From assembly GCA_946479745.1 (NCBI GenBank), contig CAMLGZ010000010.1:43862-107861 (forward strand): a stretch of DNA of 64,000 bases, given 5' to 3'. This document shows positions 16,192 through 25,367 of the stretch, in pieces; positions within the stretch are counted from its first letter, which is position 1; each line of letters opens with the position of its first letter. The notes below the pieces were generated by a model. That model was not told where the DNA came from, searched no databases, and worked only from the letters and a program-made list of their open reading frames with translations. Source of the DNA: an uncultured Pseudoxanthomonas sp. (GTDB lineage: Bacteria > Pseudomonadota > Gammaproteobacteria > Xanthomonadales > Xanthomonadaceae). Both the position numbers and the translations under genes were made by a program.

Positions 16192-16659
16192 ATGAAACGA
16201 CTGGATTCCGCTGCCCGCTTTGTTCCGACCATCACACTGCTTCTGGCGGCGTTGTGCGCAGGGTGCGCCGCGGGCGACGCGCGTCCGCAACCGTCGCCTT
16301 CTTCTTCGGCCGCCTCAACGTCGCAGTCTTCGCCATCATCCACTTCGTTGCCCGAATGGCTCCGCGTCAAGATCGGGCAGTACGAAGCGTTGCCGGCCGA
16401 TCGCGCGCCGCTCGGCATCTGGCGGATCACCCACAATGGTCAGGCTGCCTACTATTTGTATTCGCCCTGTTGCGATCAGTACAACCCGTTGTTCGACGCG
16501 GGCGGAACCGAGATCTGCAATCCTTCGGGCGGATTCACCGGCAGAGGCGACGGCAAATGCCCGGAGCCGATGGACCGGGGAACGAAAGCCGTACCGGTTT
16601 GGTCGCACCCCGCTTCGACGTCGCAGACCGACGACCCTCCCGGCCTGATGCGTAACTGA
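16192..16659 (+). CDS. Small lipoprotein, unknown function
   Basis: 155 residues. The N-terminus is a lipoprotein signal (LLLAALCAGCAAGD, lipobox Cys near residue 23), followed by a Ser/Pro/Thr-rich linker (about 28-50) and a domain with W-R-I-x-x-N-G-x-x-A-Y-Y and the CCDQYNPLFD and CNPSGGFTGRGDGKCP motifs. This Cys-containing pattern looks like the small DUF6970-type domain, though I hold that name loosely. It is expected at the inner face of the outer membrane. The ATG at 16192 was chosen for the signal peptide; longer frames upstream overlap the hairpin. Confidence 0.7.
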   Translation: MKRLDSAARFVPTITLLLAALCAGCAAGDARPQPSPSSSAASTSQSSPSSTSLPEWLRVKIGQYEALPADRAPLGIWRITHNGQAAYYLYSPCCDQYNPLFDAGGTEICNPSGGFTGRGDGKCPEPMDRGTKAVPVWSHPASTSQTDDPPGLMRN

Positions 16660-16728
16660 AGCTCGGTTATCGCGCAGGCGTCATAGGCGATGAATGCAGC
16701 CGCCGTCGTCAGGTCCGCCTCGTGCGAT

Positions 16729-17622
16729 CTACTTTCGGGCGGTAAATTCGAAGTCCACCACCACCGGGAAATGGTCCGAAGGATAGCGGCTGCGGCGGTG
16801 GGTGGTTACGGTCTTGGCCGATTTGACCTGCAGTCCGCGGAACAGGATCCAGTCGATGCGCCCGTCCGCTTTACCGGTGAAGTCGTGGAACGTGGCCGGC
16901 GGGCCAAGACGTTGCGGTGCAGCCGTCCAGGCATCGGTCAGCACGCTGGTCAACAGGGTATGCGTGGGACCGTCCGGCGCGGTGTTGAAGTCGCCGGTGA
17001 CAATGACCGGCTCATCGGCCGACAGTTGCCGCAAGCGCGCCAGAATGAGCGCGGCGCCGCGTTCGCGGGCGGGTTCGTCTTCCTCGCGGTAGGGAAGGTG
17101 GGTGTTGTAGAGGACGAAGGTCGCGCCATCGGCGATGCGCTGGAAGCGCGCCCAGGTCACCATGCGCGGGTACAGGTTTCCCCAGCTGATGCTGCCCACC
17201 GTCTCGGGCGTATCGGACAACCAGAAATCGCCGGTCGCCAGCACCCGCAGACGGTCCTTGCGATAGAAAACGCCCATGTGTTCGTCCCCATCGCCGCCAC
17301 GGCGACCCTGACCGAACCACGCGTACTGCGGCAACCGCGCCACCAGTTCGTCGCCTTGGCGCTTGAACAACTCTTGCGTTCCGATGAGGTCGGGATTTTC
17401 CTGCGCCACCATCGTCGCTGCCAACGCACGCCTGGCTTCCCAGCGGTTGGCGCCATCGCTGTCCGTCAGCAGACGCACATTGAAAGTCATCACTCGAAGC
17501 GGCTGCGCCATCGCCGGCCCACAGACCAGCAAACCGATCGCCAGTCCGATCGTCAACCACCGCCGGATCCGATTGCTGGCGGTACTGCGGCGTTTGCGCG
17601 GAGCGCGAAGGAGCAGGGACAT
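16729..17622 (-). CDS. Secreted endonuclease/exonuclease/phosphatase (EEP) family protein
   Basis: 297 residues. An N-terminal Arg-rich region and hydrophobic signal (IGLAIGLLVCGPAMAQ) are followed by the EEP fold: LRVMTFNVRL (Asn), GTQELFKRQ (Glu metal ligand), YNTHLPYRE (His), VTGDFNTAP (Asp/Asn), GRIDWILF (Asp) and PSDHFPVVVDF (Asp-His). All key catalytic residues are visible. Members hydrolyse phosphodiester or phosphomonoester bonds in nucleic acids, sphingolipids or inositides. The export signal makes an extracytoplasmic phosphatase or nuclease likely. I chose the ATG at 17622; an in-frame start 16 codons upstream also exists. Confidence 0.85.
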   Translation of the reverse strand: MSLLLRAPRKRRSTASNRIRRWLTIGLAIGLLVCGPAMAQPLRVMTFNVRLLTDSDGANRWEARRALAATMVAQENPDLIGTQELFKRQGDELVARLPQYAWFGQGRRGGDGDEHMGVFYRKDRLRVLATGDFWLSDTPETVGSISWGNLYPRMVTWARFQRIADGATFVLYNTHLPYREEDEPARERGAALILARLRQLSADEPVIVTGDFNTAPDGPTHTLLTSVLTDAWTAAPQRLGPPATFHDFTGKADGRIDWILFRGLQVKSAKTVTTHRRSRYPSDHFPVVVDFEFTARK

Positions 17623-17844
17623 GCGATCACCCGAAGCGGCCAGTAGGTATCCGGAGTCTAGTACAAGCATCGTCAGGATGAAGTGTCATTGTTCCGTAAC
17701 CGAAAAGCGATGGTTCGCAGTCCCGCAGCTCGCACTCCTACATCACGACTCCATGACTGGTGCGCACGGTAGCGTCGAGTCGAGCACGGGCACCCATCGT
17801 GAACCACGGCGTGAGTGCGCGCAGTCCGCGATGACCAGGACGAT

Positions 17845-18273
17845 TCAGAACGTCACCTTGACCGAAGGCGCGCTTCGTTGGGCTTCGCCGTGGTACACGG
17901 CTTCTATATTGTTGCCGTCCGGATCCAGCACGAAGGCGCCGTAGTAGCCCGGATGGTAGGGGCGCACGCCGGGTGCGCCGTTGTCGCGTCCCCCGTTCTT
18001 CAATGCGGCCTTGTAGAAATCGTCGACCATGGTCCGGTCCCTCGCTTGAAAGGCCAGGTGGTGGCGGCCGGTAAGTTCGCCCTGGGCCGCTTCGCTGTCC
18101 GGAGTGGAGACGAACAACTCGTCGGCCCAGAAGAAATCTTTGCCCGAACCGGCCATGGGAATGTTGAGCTCTCCAAATACGGCTTCGTAAAACCGTCGGC
18201 TGGCCTCCAGGTCTTCCACTACGAGTTGAATGTGGTCGATCAATCGTCCGCGATGCAGTTCCTGGGTTTCCAT
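17845..18273 (-). CDS. VOC family (glyoxalase/dioxygenase-fold) protein
   Basis: 142 residues forming one vicinal-oxygen-chelate domain: LIDHIQLVVEDLEASRRFYEAVFGE provides the first metal-ligand His, HHLAFQARDR the second module start, and YYGAFVLDPDGNNIEAVYHG the closing strand with the Glu ligand. Substrate unknown; many relatives are lyases or antibiotic-binding proteins. The start ATG at 18273 has AGGAGTTCTT upstream on its strand. Monocistronic between the EEP gene and the antiporter gene. Confidence 0.88.
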   Translation of the reverse strand: METQELHRGRLIDHIQLVVEDLEASRRFYEAVFGELNIPMAGSGKDFFWADELFVSTPDSEAAQGELTGRHHLAFQARDRTMVDDFYKAALKNGGRDNGAPGVRPYHPGYYGAFVLDPDGNNIEAVYHGEAQRSAPSVKVTF

Positions 18274-18374
18274 AAGAACTCCTGCTCACTCAGGGGAAAG
18301 GAATAGTAGGCATTGGCCCACGCAATTTCCTTCACAAGGTTTTGACTCGGAATTCTCGGCTCTACAAAAGGATT

Positions 18375-19619
18375 TCAGATGGATTGACTGCCCGATTCCG
18401 GCAATTCCGCCCTGCGCCTCAAGAGAAAACGAAAGAACGGACCAGTGAGAAGAGTGGATAGCACGGCAAGCGTGACCAGGGCTGCGAAGGCATGTTCGGA
18501 GAGCAGCCCCTTGTCGCGCAGGATCGTGGCGGCCACGATCTCCATCAAGCCCTTGCATTGCAGAAGCGCGCCGATGGCCAGCGATTCCCGTCGGGACAAC
18601 GGAGAAGCTGGCGGACAGATCAATACGGCAGCGAGTTTGGCCGCGACCGAGATGGCCAGCAATGCCAAGGAAGCCTGCAACGAAGCCCAGCCGAGTGCGT
18701 CCCCATCGATCTTCAGGCCGCTATGCCCGAAAAACAAAGGAGCCAGACCGAGCAACGCGAACTGGCCGATGCGCTCGACGGGCAGTCGGCGCGCCCATGC
18801 AGGCGGAATCACCGCACCGGCAAAATAGGCACCCAGCAAGGCGTGCAGACCCAACTGCGAACTCGCCCAGGAACCGGCTATCAGATAGAGGGGCAGCATC
18901 AGCCAGACCGTCCATCCGGGCGGCACAGAATTCCTGCGGCGGCTCATGGAACCCAACGCCACCATCGCCACCGGCACCGCGAGCGCCAACAACTGCAGCG
19001 ACGATCCACCGGACAGTGCGGCATTGCCATCGGCGACCAGCAGAAGCAGGGCCAAGCCGATCCACAGCACCGCGTCGTCGATTACGGCGATACGTACTGC
19101 CATCTGGCTAAGGGGGCGATGCAGTGGTCCCAGCTCGCGGACAATGCCGATCAATACCGGTAACGCGCTGACCGCAACGCACAAGCCGATGGCGATCGCG
19201 CCCAGCGCGCGATCGCCGTTAGGCGCCGCCCAGTTCGGCAACGCTGCGAAGTAGTGGTATGCGGCCAGTGTGCCGACCACGAAAGGCAACAACAACGCGA
19301 GCGCCGCGCTGGCTACGAACCGGAATACCGGCCTGCGCGCTGCGACCGGTAGATCCGCCGGGGAATCGATATGCGCGGACTGCCGCGTCTCCAGACCGGC
19401 GGTAAAGGCCAGCAGCAACACGCCGATCCAGCCGATCTTGTCGCCAATCACCGACGGCACGCCCAGTGAGGCCGGCAACCCCCCGGTGGCCGCCAATACC
19501 AGCCCGATGATGATCGGAATCACCGCTATCGGTATCGAGCGACCGAGCAAACGCCATAGCGTCCATGCGAGAAGGATGAAGATCAGCGCATCGGCGGCGG
19601 CAGCAATAATTGCGTGCAT
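18375..19619 (-). CDS. CPA2-type cation:proton antiporter
   Basis: 414 residues with about 12 to 13 membrane helices. The fold and length match the membrane domain of monovalent cation:proton antiporter-2 proteins (KefB/RosB-like) without a C-terminal TrkA-N domain. The helix containing AVRIAVIDDAVLWIGLALLLL has the paired Asp expected for proton/cation exchange. The start lies four bases after the stop of the LacI regulator, indicating cotranscription and probably translational coupling, an unusual partner for a sugar-type regulator. Confidence 0.82.
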   Translation of the reverse strand: MHAIIAAAADALIFILLAWTLWRLLGRSIPIAVIPIIIGLVLAATGGLPASLGVPSVIGDKIGWIGVLLLAFTAGLETRQSAHIDSPADLPVAARRPVFRFVASAALALLLPFVVGTLAAYHYFAALPNWAAPNGDRALGAIAIGLCVAVSALPVLIGIVRELGPLHRPLSQMAVRIAVIDDAVLWIGLALLLLVADGNAALSGGSSLQLLALAVPVAMVALGSMSRRRNSVPPGWTVWLMLPLYLIAGSWASSQLGLHALLGAYFAGAVIPPAWARRLPVERIGQFALLGLAPLFFGHSGLKIDGDALGWASLQASLALLAISVAAKLAAVLICPPASPLSRRESLAIGALLQCKGLMEIVAATILRDKGLLSEHAFAALVTLAVLSTLLTGPFFRFLLRRRAELPESGSQSI

Positions 19620-19623
19620 GGGC

Positions 19624-20652
19624 TCAGCGTACCGTAACCGGTGCAGGTTGCTTCGGCGGTCTGGTCGATTCGCGGAACAACAGGGTGTGTTCGACGTGGA
19701 CCATGCGGCCGGCACCCGGCGTACGGATCCGCTCCAGCAATTGCAGAGTCGCGAGCCGGCCCATTTCCGCAGTCGGCTGGCGCACCGTGGTCAGGGCAGG
19801 GTAGATATGGCGCGCAATGGGCGTGTCGTCGAAACCGCAGACCGACAAGTCGCGCGGCACGGCCAGCCCGCGCTCGCCGGCCGCGCGGATCACACCGGCG
19901 GCCATGTCGTCGTTGGCGGCGAAGATCGCGGTAGGCGGGTCGGCCAGGTCGAGCAATCGGTTCGCCCCGCCTATGCCCGACTCGAATGAGAATTCGCCCT
20001 GAGTCACCAGTGCCGCGTCGTAGGCGATACCGGCTTTACGCAAAGCTTCGCGATACCCGGTGTGGCGCCACTGACAGGCACCGTGCAACCGCGGACCCTT
20101 GATGTGGCCGATGCGCCTGTGCCCCAGCGCTATCAATCCGGCCATGAGCTCCACCACGGCAGCGGTTTCCTCCATCATCACGCCGATGCGCGCCTGCGGG
20201 TTTCGCGGAGCGATGCAGACGAACGGTACCTCGTGCTCTTCCAGATAATCCAGCACCACGCTGTTATCGGTCAGCGGAGGAATCAGCACTACGCCGTCGG
20301 GACCGAAGGATTCGAAAAACCCCTTGATATCGTCCGCGATGCGTTGCTTGCCCGCACCCACGGGAGCCAGGACCAGGTTGTAATGGTTGACGCGACAGGC
20401 TTCCAGCATGCCGCTTTGGATCTCCATCAGGTAATTGCGCGAGGGATTGTTGTAGACGAGCGCCACCATGCAGGAGCGCTGTCCGGCCAGGCTGCGGGCG
20501 GAAAGGTTCGGCTTGTACTGCAACTGATCGACCGCGCGCATGACGCGATCGCGCGTTTCTTCGCGCACATTGGGTTCGTGGTTGAGCACGCGCGAGACCG
20601 TTTTCATCGACACGCCGGCGGCGGCGGCCACATCCTCGATACGACTACGCAT
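19624..20652 (-). CDS. LacI family transcriptional regulator
   Basis: 342 residues. The N-terminal LacI helix-turn-helix (MRSRIEDVAAAAGVSMKTVSRVLNHEPNVREET) and hinge helix (NLSARSLAG) are intact, and the C-terminal periplasmic-binding-fold effector domain extends to about residue 330. It resembles xanthomonad LacI proteins (SalR/CelR-like) that repress TonB-receptor/glycosidase loci until a sugar binds. It lies between the GH30 gene (105 bases upstream) and the antiporter gene (4 bases downstream) on the same strand. The palindromes between the GH30 and TonB genes are its likely operators. Confidence 0.92.
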   Translation of the reverse strand: MRSRIEDVAAAAGVSMKTVSRVLNHEPNVREETRDRVMRAVDQLQYKPNLSARSLAGQRSCMVALVYNNPSRNYLMEIQSGMLEACRVNHYNLVLAPVGAGKQRIADDIKGFFESFGPDGVVLIPPLTDNSVVLDYLEEHEVPFVCIAPRNPQARIGVMMEETAAVVELMAGLIALGHRRIGHIKGPRLHGACQWRHTGYREALRKAGIAYDAALVTQGEFSFESGIGGANRLLDLADPPTAIFAANDDMAAGVIRAAGERGLAVPRDLSVCGFDDTPIARHIYPALTTVRQPTAEMGRLATLQLLERIRTPGAGRMVHVEHTLLFRESTRPPKQPAPVTVR

Positions 20653-20757
20653 ATTCCGTGTCCCGCTCCTGATGTAAACCAGTCCCTGGACGGCCGGTTT
20701 GGGTCAAGCGATTCTGCCAGCGTAAGAGGCGATTGGCATATCCGCGCTTGCTCTCGT

Positions 20758-22242
20758 TCATGGCTGGCTGGCGGAGCCCGGCCAACGGAAGGTGGCTATG
20801 CTTTTGGCCGGAAGCGTGTAGCCGAAGCGCCGTTCTTGCTGGCGTACGGAAAAGCCGCGCTGTTTGGAGCCGGTATTGGTGACGATCAGTACTACCGACC
20901 CGTCATCGGTATTCTGAAAAGCGACGTTATCCAGTCCGTCGCCGGTCGCGGTGGAAGCGATGCGATACGCATCGCGGCGCACGAAGCGGCTGGCGTGGGC
21001 GAGCGCGTAGTAGCCGTTGTTGCGGCTGACACGGCCGGTTGCCGAGTCGATCGTCACCACTCCGATACAGGTATCGCAGCCGCCCGCATGCGGACCGCCA
21101 CGTTCGTCGAGGGCCAGGTTCCAGAACAGCACGCCACGGGCCCAGTCGCGGGTGGCCTGCACGATCAATTGCTTCGCCTGCAGAGGCAGGCCACCGCTGC
21201 GCACCGGTTCCCAGGTGCCGTCCGAACACTCGGTCATATAGACGTCCTTGTCCGGGAACGCCGCATGCACGGTCGACTGCGCGGAAGGGTCGCCGCCATA
21301 GCAATGCCAAGCCACCGCAGCTACGTAAGGGCCTGCCGCAGGGTCGGACAAGACAGCGCCGGGTTCCTGGGGTTTGTCCCAGTTGTGGTCCCAATCGAAA
21401 ATCAAAGGACCTTTTCCGCGTGCGGCAATCAGTGGGCCCAGATGATCGCCTATCAGTCGCGCGCGTGCCGGTGCGTTAAGACGCATGCCCGGGTAATCGG
21501 CGGGCTCGAAATCGGGTTCGTTCTGCACGGTAAGCGCGAAGATGGGAATGCCTTCTGCCGCGTAAGCGTCGACGTACTTGAGCAGGTAGCGAGCGAAAGC
21601 GCCGTAATACTCGGGGCGAAGGCTGCCTTTGATCAGGCTGTCGCTGTCCTTCATCCAGGCGGGCGCGCTCCACGGTGACGCCATCACCTGCAGACGTGGA
21701 TTGACCGCAAGCGCCTGGCGCGTCACCGGCACCACGTCGGACAGATTGGGGGCGATACTGAAATGCTGCAGTTGCGGATCCGCTTCGCCGTTGGGCGGAT
21801 CGTCCAGGCTGTAGTGGTGCCGCGAGAAATCCGATGCGCCGATGGTCAAGCGCGTGAATTCAAGGCCGATGCCGTCACCCGAGCGCCCGAACAATTCCTG
21901 CAGCAGCGCCTGTCGCTGAGCGGAGGTCATCTTGTGTTGGATCAGCCAGGCGGAAGAGTCGGTGATGGAGGCGCCGAAACCGAGCATGCGCTGATACCGC
22001 TTGCCGGTATCCACTTGGATCTCTGCCACCGCATCGGCCGATTCCGCATGCACTTCCACGGGCTTCAGCGCCCAACTGTGATCGGCAGTGGTGACCCAGG
22101 CTTGGACTTCCGCGGCACCGCTTGCGGCGCTGGAATCCGGCAATCGCGGTTGGCTGGCGCAGGCGGCGCCGATCAGCGCGAATGAGAAAGACAATAAAAC
22201 CGCTCTCGGTTGCGCATGGCGACGAAGGTCCGGAACGTTCAT
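20758..22242 (-). CDS. Glycoside hydrolase family 30 (glucosylceramidase-like) enzyme
   Basis: 494 residues. An N-terminal signal with a possible lipobox (FALIGAACAS) precedes a GH30 domain: RMLGFGASITDSSAWLI start, LTVQNEPDFEP with the acid/base Glu, and VYMTECSDGTWEP with the nucleophile Glu, ending in the beta-rich module with VLIVTNTGSKQRGFSV. GH30 enzymes cleave beta-linked glucose or related sugars (beta-1,6-glucan, glucosylceramide, glucuronoxylan). The enzyme should act in the periplasm or at the outer membrane, releasing sugar for the divergent TonB receptor. The start ATG at 22242 follows GAGGAGAATGG on its strand. Confidence 0.9.
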   Translation of the reverse strand: MNVPDLRRHAQPRAVLLSFSFALIGAACASQPRLPDSSAASGAAEVQAWVTTADHSWALKPVEVHAESADAVAEIQVDTGKRYQRMLGFGASITDSSAWLIQHKMTSAQRQALLQELFGRSGDGIGLEFTRLTIGASDFSRHHYSLDDPPNGEADPQLQHFSIAPNLSDVVPVTRQALAVNPRLQVMASPWSAPAWMKDSDSLIKGSLRPEYYGAFARYLLKYVDAYAAEGIPIFALTVQNEPDFEPADYPGMRLNAPARARLIGDHLGPLIAARGKGPLIFDWDHNWDKPQEPGAVLSDPAAGPYVAAVAWHCYGGDPSAQSTVHAAFPDKDVYMTECSDGTWEPVRSGGLPLQAKQLIVQATRDWARGVLFWNLALDERGGPHAGGCDTCIGVVTIDSATGRVSRNNGYYALAHASRFVRRDAYRIASTATGDGLDNVAFQNTDDGSVVLIVTNTGSKQRGFSVRQQERRFGYTLPAKSIATFRWPGSASQP

Positions 22243-22266
22243 CCATTCTCCTCGGAGGAGGTGTTG

Positions 22267-22278
22267 TGTAACGTTACA
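22267..22278. promoter_or_regulatory. LacI-type palindrome TGTAACGTTACA
   Basis: Perfect 12-base palindrome with a central CG, the usual symmetry of LacI family operators. It lies 24 bases upstream of the GH30 start codon, so a bound repressor would block that promoter or leader. The neighbouring LacI gene is the obvious candidate binder. Confidence 0.6.
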
Positions 22279-22386
22279 TGCACGCGCTTGCGTGCTGCGT
22301 CGCAACGAAACGATAGCGTTGTCGCTATCGAAGCTCTCGCAATCGCGGGATCTACGCGGAAAACTCTGCGCATTCTTAACCGATTG

Positions 22387-22425
22387 TTGACAAGCGCTTT
22401 CAGCGATTATATGACAGCGCTGTCA
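22387..22425 (+). promoter_or_regulatory. Promoter with overlapping operator for the TonB receptor
   Basis: TTGACA at 22387-22392 is a perfect -35 box; TATGAC 17 bases later is a plausible -10. A perfect 14-base palindrome, TGACAGCGCTGTCA (22412-22425), overlaps the -10 and the expected start point. It resembles the central-CG operators of sugar-responsive LacI proteins in xanthomonads. Confidence 0.6.
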
Positions 22426-22446
22426 GCAACGGGGTGGAGAGATCAG

Positions 22447-25251
22447 ATGATTCATGCAAAAAAAGGTTCGGTGACGATTTCCAGCGCGCGCCAAGCGGGT
22501 CCGCGCAAACGAATTCTGGTTACCGCCTGTTGTCTGGGACTGTTCGCCGCGCAATGGGCGCAAGCGCAGGAGCAGCAGACAACGACGGCCAATGAGAGTC
22601 CTGCGCAGGAGCAGGACGTCAACACCCTGGATGCGGTGGTGGTGACGGGTATCCGGCAGAGTATCGCCAAGTCGGTGGAGGTAAAAAACGAATCGAGCTC
22701 GATCGTGGAAGCGATCTCGGCCGAAGACATCGGCAAGCTGCCCGACATCAGCATCGCCGACTCGATCTCGCGCCTGCCGGGTCTGACCATGCAGCGCGTT
22801 GATGGGCGCGGGCAGGTCATCCACATCCGCGGCATGTCCGAGCAGTTTGCCGGTACGTTGCTCAATGGCCGCGAACAGGTCAGCACCGGCGATAGCCGCG
22901 GTGTCGAGTTCGACCAGTATCCAGCCGAACTGATCAATGCCGTAGTCGTCTACAAGACGCCCGATGCTTCGCTGGTGGGGCAGGGTCTCTCGGGGACGGT
23001 CGACATGCAGACCATTCGTCCGCTGGACTTCGGCGAGCGCCGCATCGTGTTCAGCGGCCAAGGCGAGTACAACTCACTCGGCGACTTGACGGCGGGGGGC
23101 AAGGATAAAGGCTACCGACTCTCGGCTTCCTATGTGGACCAGTTTGCCGATAACACCATCGGTGTCGCCGTCGGCGTCGCACGCCTCAGCTCGCCATTCC
23201 AGGAAAAGCACTATAAATCATGGTGGTGGGCCAACACCGACTTGTGGGGCACGCCGCAAGGCGCCAAACCCGCCGATGCGATCGCCTTGCAGGGCGCCGA
23301 AGGCTGGGTGAAATCCAGAGACATGACCCGCGACGGCGTCATGGCGGTGCTGGAATTCAAGCCCAACGACACCTGGCACAGTGTGCTGGATATGTACCAC
23401 TCCAAGTTCGAGCAGCAGGAATGGATGCGCGGTGCGATGTGGACCAACGATCCGTGGTGGAACGGCGGGGCGGCGACCTATACCGCCGCCAACACGACGA
23501 TGTATCACGGCGTACCGGTGGTCACCAGCGGCACCCTGAGCGGAATCCAGCCTGTAGTGCGCAACGACGATAACGAGCGCGAAGACAAGCTGTCCGCGAT
23601 CGGCTGGAACAATGAGTTCAAGTGGGATGTGTACACGCTGACCGCCGATGCCAGCTATTCGCGCGCCGAGCGCGAGCAGTCCGCGTTGGAGACCTACGCA
23701 GGCATGCTGGGCGGACTGGACGTGGACTTTGAAATTCCGTTGACGGCAGGCTATGCCAACTACGCTCTGCCCGATTTGTCCGATCCGAATTCGGTTTACC
23801 TGAGCGACCCGCAGGTATGGGGTCATGACGGACGCATGGAGGATTCGCAGCAGAAAGACACGCTCAAGTCATTCCGGCTGGACCTGAACCGCCTGGTGGA
23901 ATCTTCTGATTTCCTGCGCAGCTATGACGTGGGCTTCAACTTCAGCAAACGCACCAAGGACAAGAGCGCGCAGGTCTATTTCGCCGATCTGCCGGACCGC
24001 GAACCGACCCTGATCGATCCCTCCCTGCTGTCCGCGCCCACCAGCCTCGGCTTCGCGGGTATGGGCAACGTGATCAGTTTCGACCCGCGCGAGCTGCTTG
24101 GTCGGTACTACAACGTGTATCTGAGCGAGAGCAACGACGACCTGCAGAAGGACCAGAGTATCGAGGAAGAGATTCGCACGTTTTATGCGAAGGCCAACCT
24201 CGATATGGATCTGACCGACTCAGTGCGCCTGCGCGGTAATGTGGGCGTGCAGTACATTCGCACCGAACAAGCCTCGAGCGGTGTGGTTATCGAACAGCAT
24301 GAGAACGAAAATGTGCTTGTGGCGGGAACGGGAGGTGCTTCGTACGGCGATATCCTGCCCAGCCTGAATCTTGTGGCCGATTTCGGTAACGGTTGGAATG
24401 TGCGCTTTGGTGCTGCCCGCGAACTGATGCGCCCACGCATCAACGACATGGGTGCGTATGGCAGCGTCGGGGTGGCTGTCACCGATGGTAGGGGCGAATG
24501 GACCGGCAGCGGTGGGAATCCGCAGCTTGAGCCTTACCGCGCCAATGCCGTGGACCTGTCGGTGGAGAAGTACTTTGGCGAATCCAATTCGAGCTACGTG
24601 GCGGTGGCGGTGTTTTACAAAGACCTGGATTCGTATATCTACACCCGGACCATCCCATGGAATTTCGCGGGCTACGATTACGAAGGACCCGTGCCACCGG
24701 CTTCTGACTGGGGCACCTTCTCCAGCCCGGCCAATGGCACTGGCGGCTACATGCGCGGCGTGGAGTTCGGCAGTGCGCTGAGTGGCGATCTGCTGCATCC
24801 GGTGCTGGATGGGTTCGGCCTGTTGCTCAATGCGTCCTACACCGAGTCGTCGATCGACCCCGACGGTCCGGACCAGGGTAGCGGCACCGACACGTTTCCG
24901 GGACTGTCGAAGATCGTCGCCAATGCCACGCTTTACTACGAGAAAAACGGGTTCTCGGCGCGCGTGAGTCAGCGCTTCCGCGATCCGTACCGCGGCGAGT
25001 ACAGCTATATCTTCGGTCAGCGCAGCTATCGCTACACGCTGAACGAACGCACGATCGATATGCAGGTGAGCTACGACTTCCCCGAATCCAGCAAGCTGGG
25101 CGGTCTGTCGTTGATGTTCCAGGTCAACAACTTGAACAACGAACCTTTCCGCACCGAAGTCAGCGATTCGAACCAGCTCGGCCTGTTCTTCCCCGAGGAA
25201 TACACCGAGTACGGTCGCCAGTACATGCTGGGCTTCCGCTACAAGCTGTAA
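22447..25251 (+). CDS. TonB-dependent receptor (carbohydrate-locus type)
   Basis: 934 residues. A signal peptide (ending AQWAQAQ, about residue 40) and short linker precede the TonB box/plug: TLDAVVVTGIRQSIAKSVEVKNES, ISAEDIGKLPDISIADSISRLPG and VIHIRGMSEQFAGTLLNGR, the version typical of xanthomonad carbohydrate receptors. The barrel runs to the C-terminal YGRQYMLGFRYKL. It should import an oligosaccharide released by the divergent GH30 enzyme. The ATG at 22447 has GGAGAGATCAG upstream. The longest open frame begins at 22210, but that segment covers the promoter and operator, so the shorter form is preferred. Confidence 0.92.
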   Translation: MIHAKKGSVTISSARQAGPRKRILVTACCLGLFAAQWAQAQEQQTTTANESPAQEQDVNTLDAVVVTGIRQSIAKSVEVKNESSSIVEAISAEDIGKLPDISIADSISRLPGLTMQRVDGRGQVIHIRGMSEQFAGTLLNGREQVSTGDSRGVEFDQYPAELINAVVVYKTPDASLVGQGLSGTVDMQTIRPLDFGERRIVFSGQGEYNSLGDLTAGGKDKGYRLSASYVDQFADNTIGVAVGVARLSSPFQEKHYKSWWWANTDLWGTPQGAKPADAIALQGAEGWVKSRDMTRDGVMAVLEFKPNDTWHSVLDMYHSKFEQQEWMRGAMWTNDPWWNGGAATYTAANTTMYHGVPVVTSGTLSGIQPVVRNDDNEREDKLSAIGWNNEFKWDVYTLTADASYSRAEREQSALETYAGMLGGLDVDFEIPLTAGYANYALPDLSDPNSVYLSDPQVWGHDGRMEDSQQKDTLKSFRLDLNRLVESSDFLRSYDVGFNFSKRTKDKSAQVYFADLPDREPTLIDPSLLSAPTSLGFAGMGNVISFDPRELLGRYYNVYLSESNDDLQKDQSIEEEIRTFYAKANLDMDLTDSVRLRGNVGVQYIRTEQASSGVVIEQHENENVLVAGTGGASYGDILPSLNLVADFGNGWNVRFGAARELMRPRINDMGAYGSVGVAVTDGRGEWTGSGGNPQLEPYRANAVDLSVEKYFGESNSSYVAVAVFYKDLDSYIYTRTIPWNFAGYDYEGPVPPASDWGTFSSPANGTGGYMRGVEFGSALSGDLLHPVLDGFGLLLNASYTESSIDPDGPDQGSGTDTFPGLSKIVANATLYYEKNGFSARVSQRFRDPYRGEYSYIFGQRSYRYTLNERTIDMQVSYDFPESSKLGGLSLMFQVNNLNNEPFRTEVSDSNQLGLFFPEEYTEYGRQYMLGFRYKL

Positions 25252-25268
25252 TGGCATGAAAAGGGATC

Positions 25269-25296
25269 CCGGTCACAGGCACATGCCTGTGGCCGG
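25269..25296 (+). terminator. Hairpin after the TonB receptor
   Basis: A 13-base-pair stem with one G-U pair, core CACAGGCA/TGCCTGTG and a 2-base turn, 18 bases after the stop. Followed by CTTGTTGTCT rather than a clean T run. Confidence 0.5.
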
Positions 25297-25367
25297 CTTG
25301 TTGTCTCTTTCGTTTCCCTTCACGCACAGATTCATCACGCTGCCTGCAGTGGATCCGCATACCGCTT

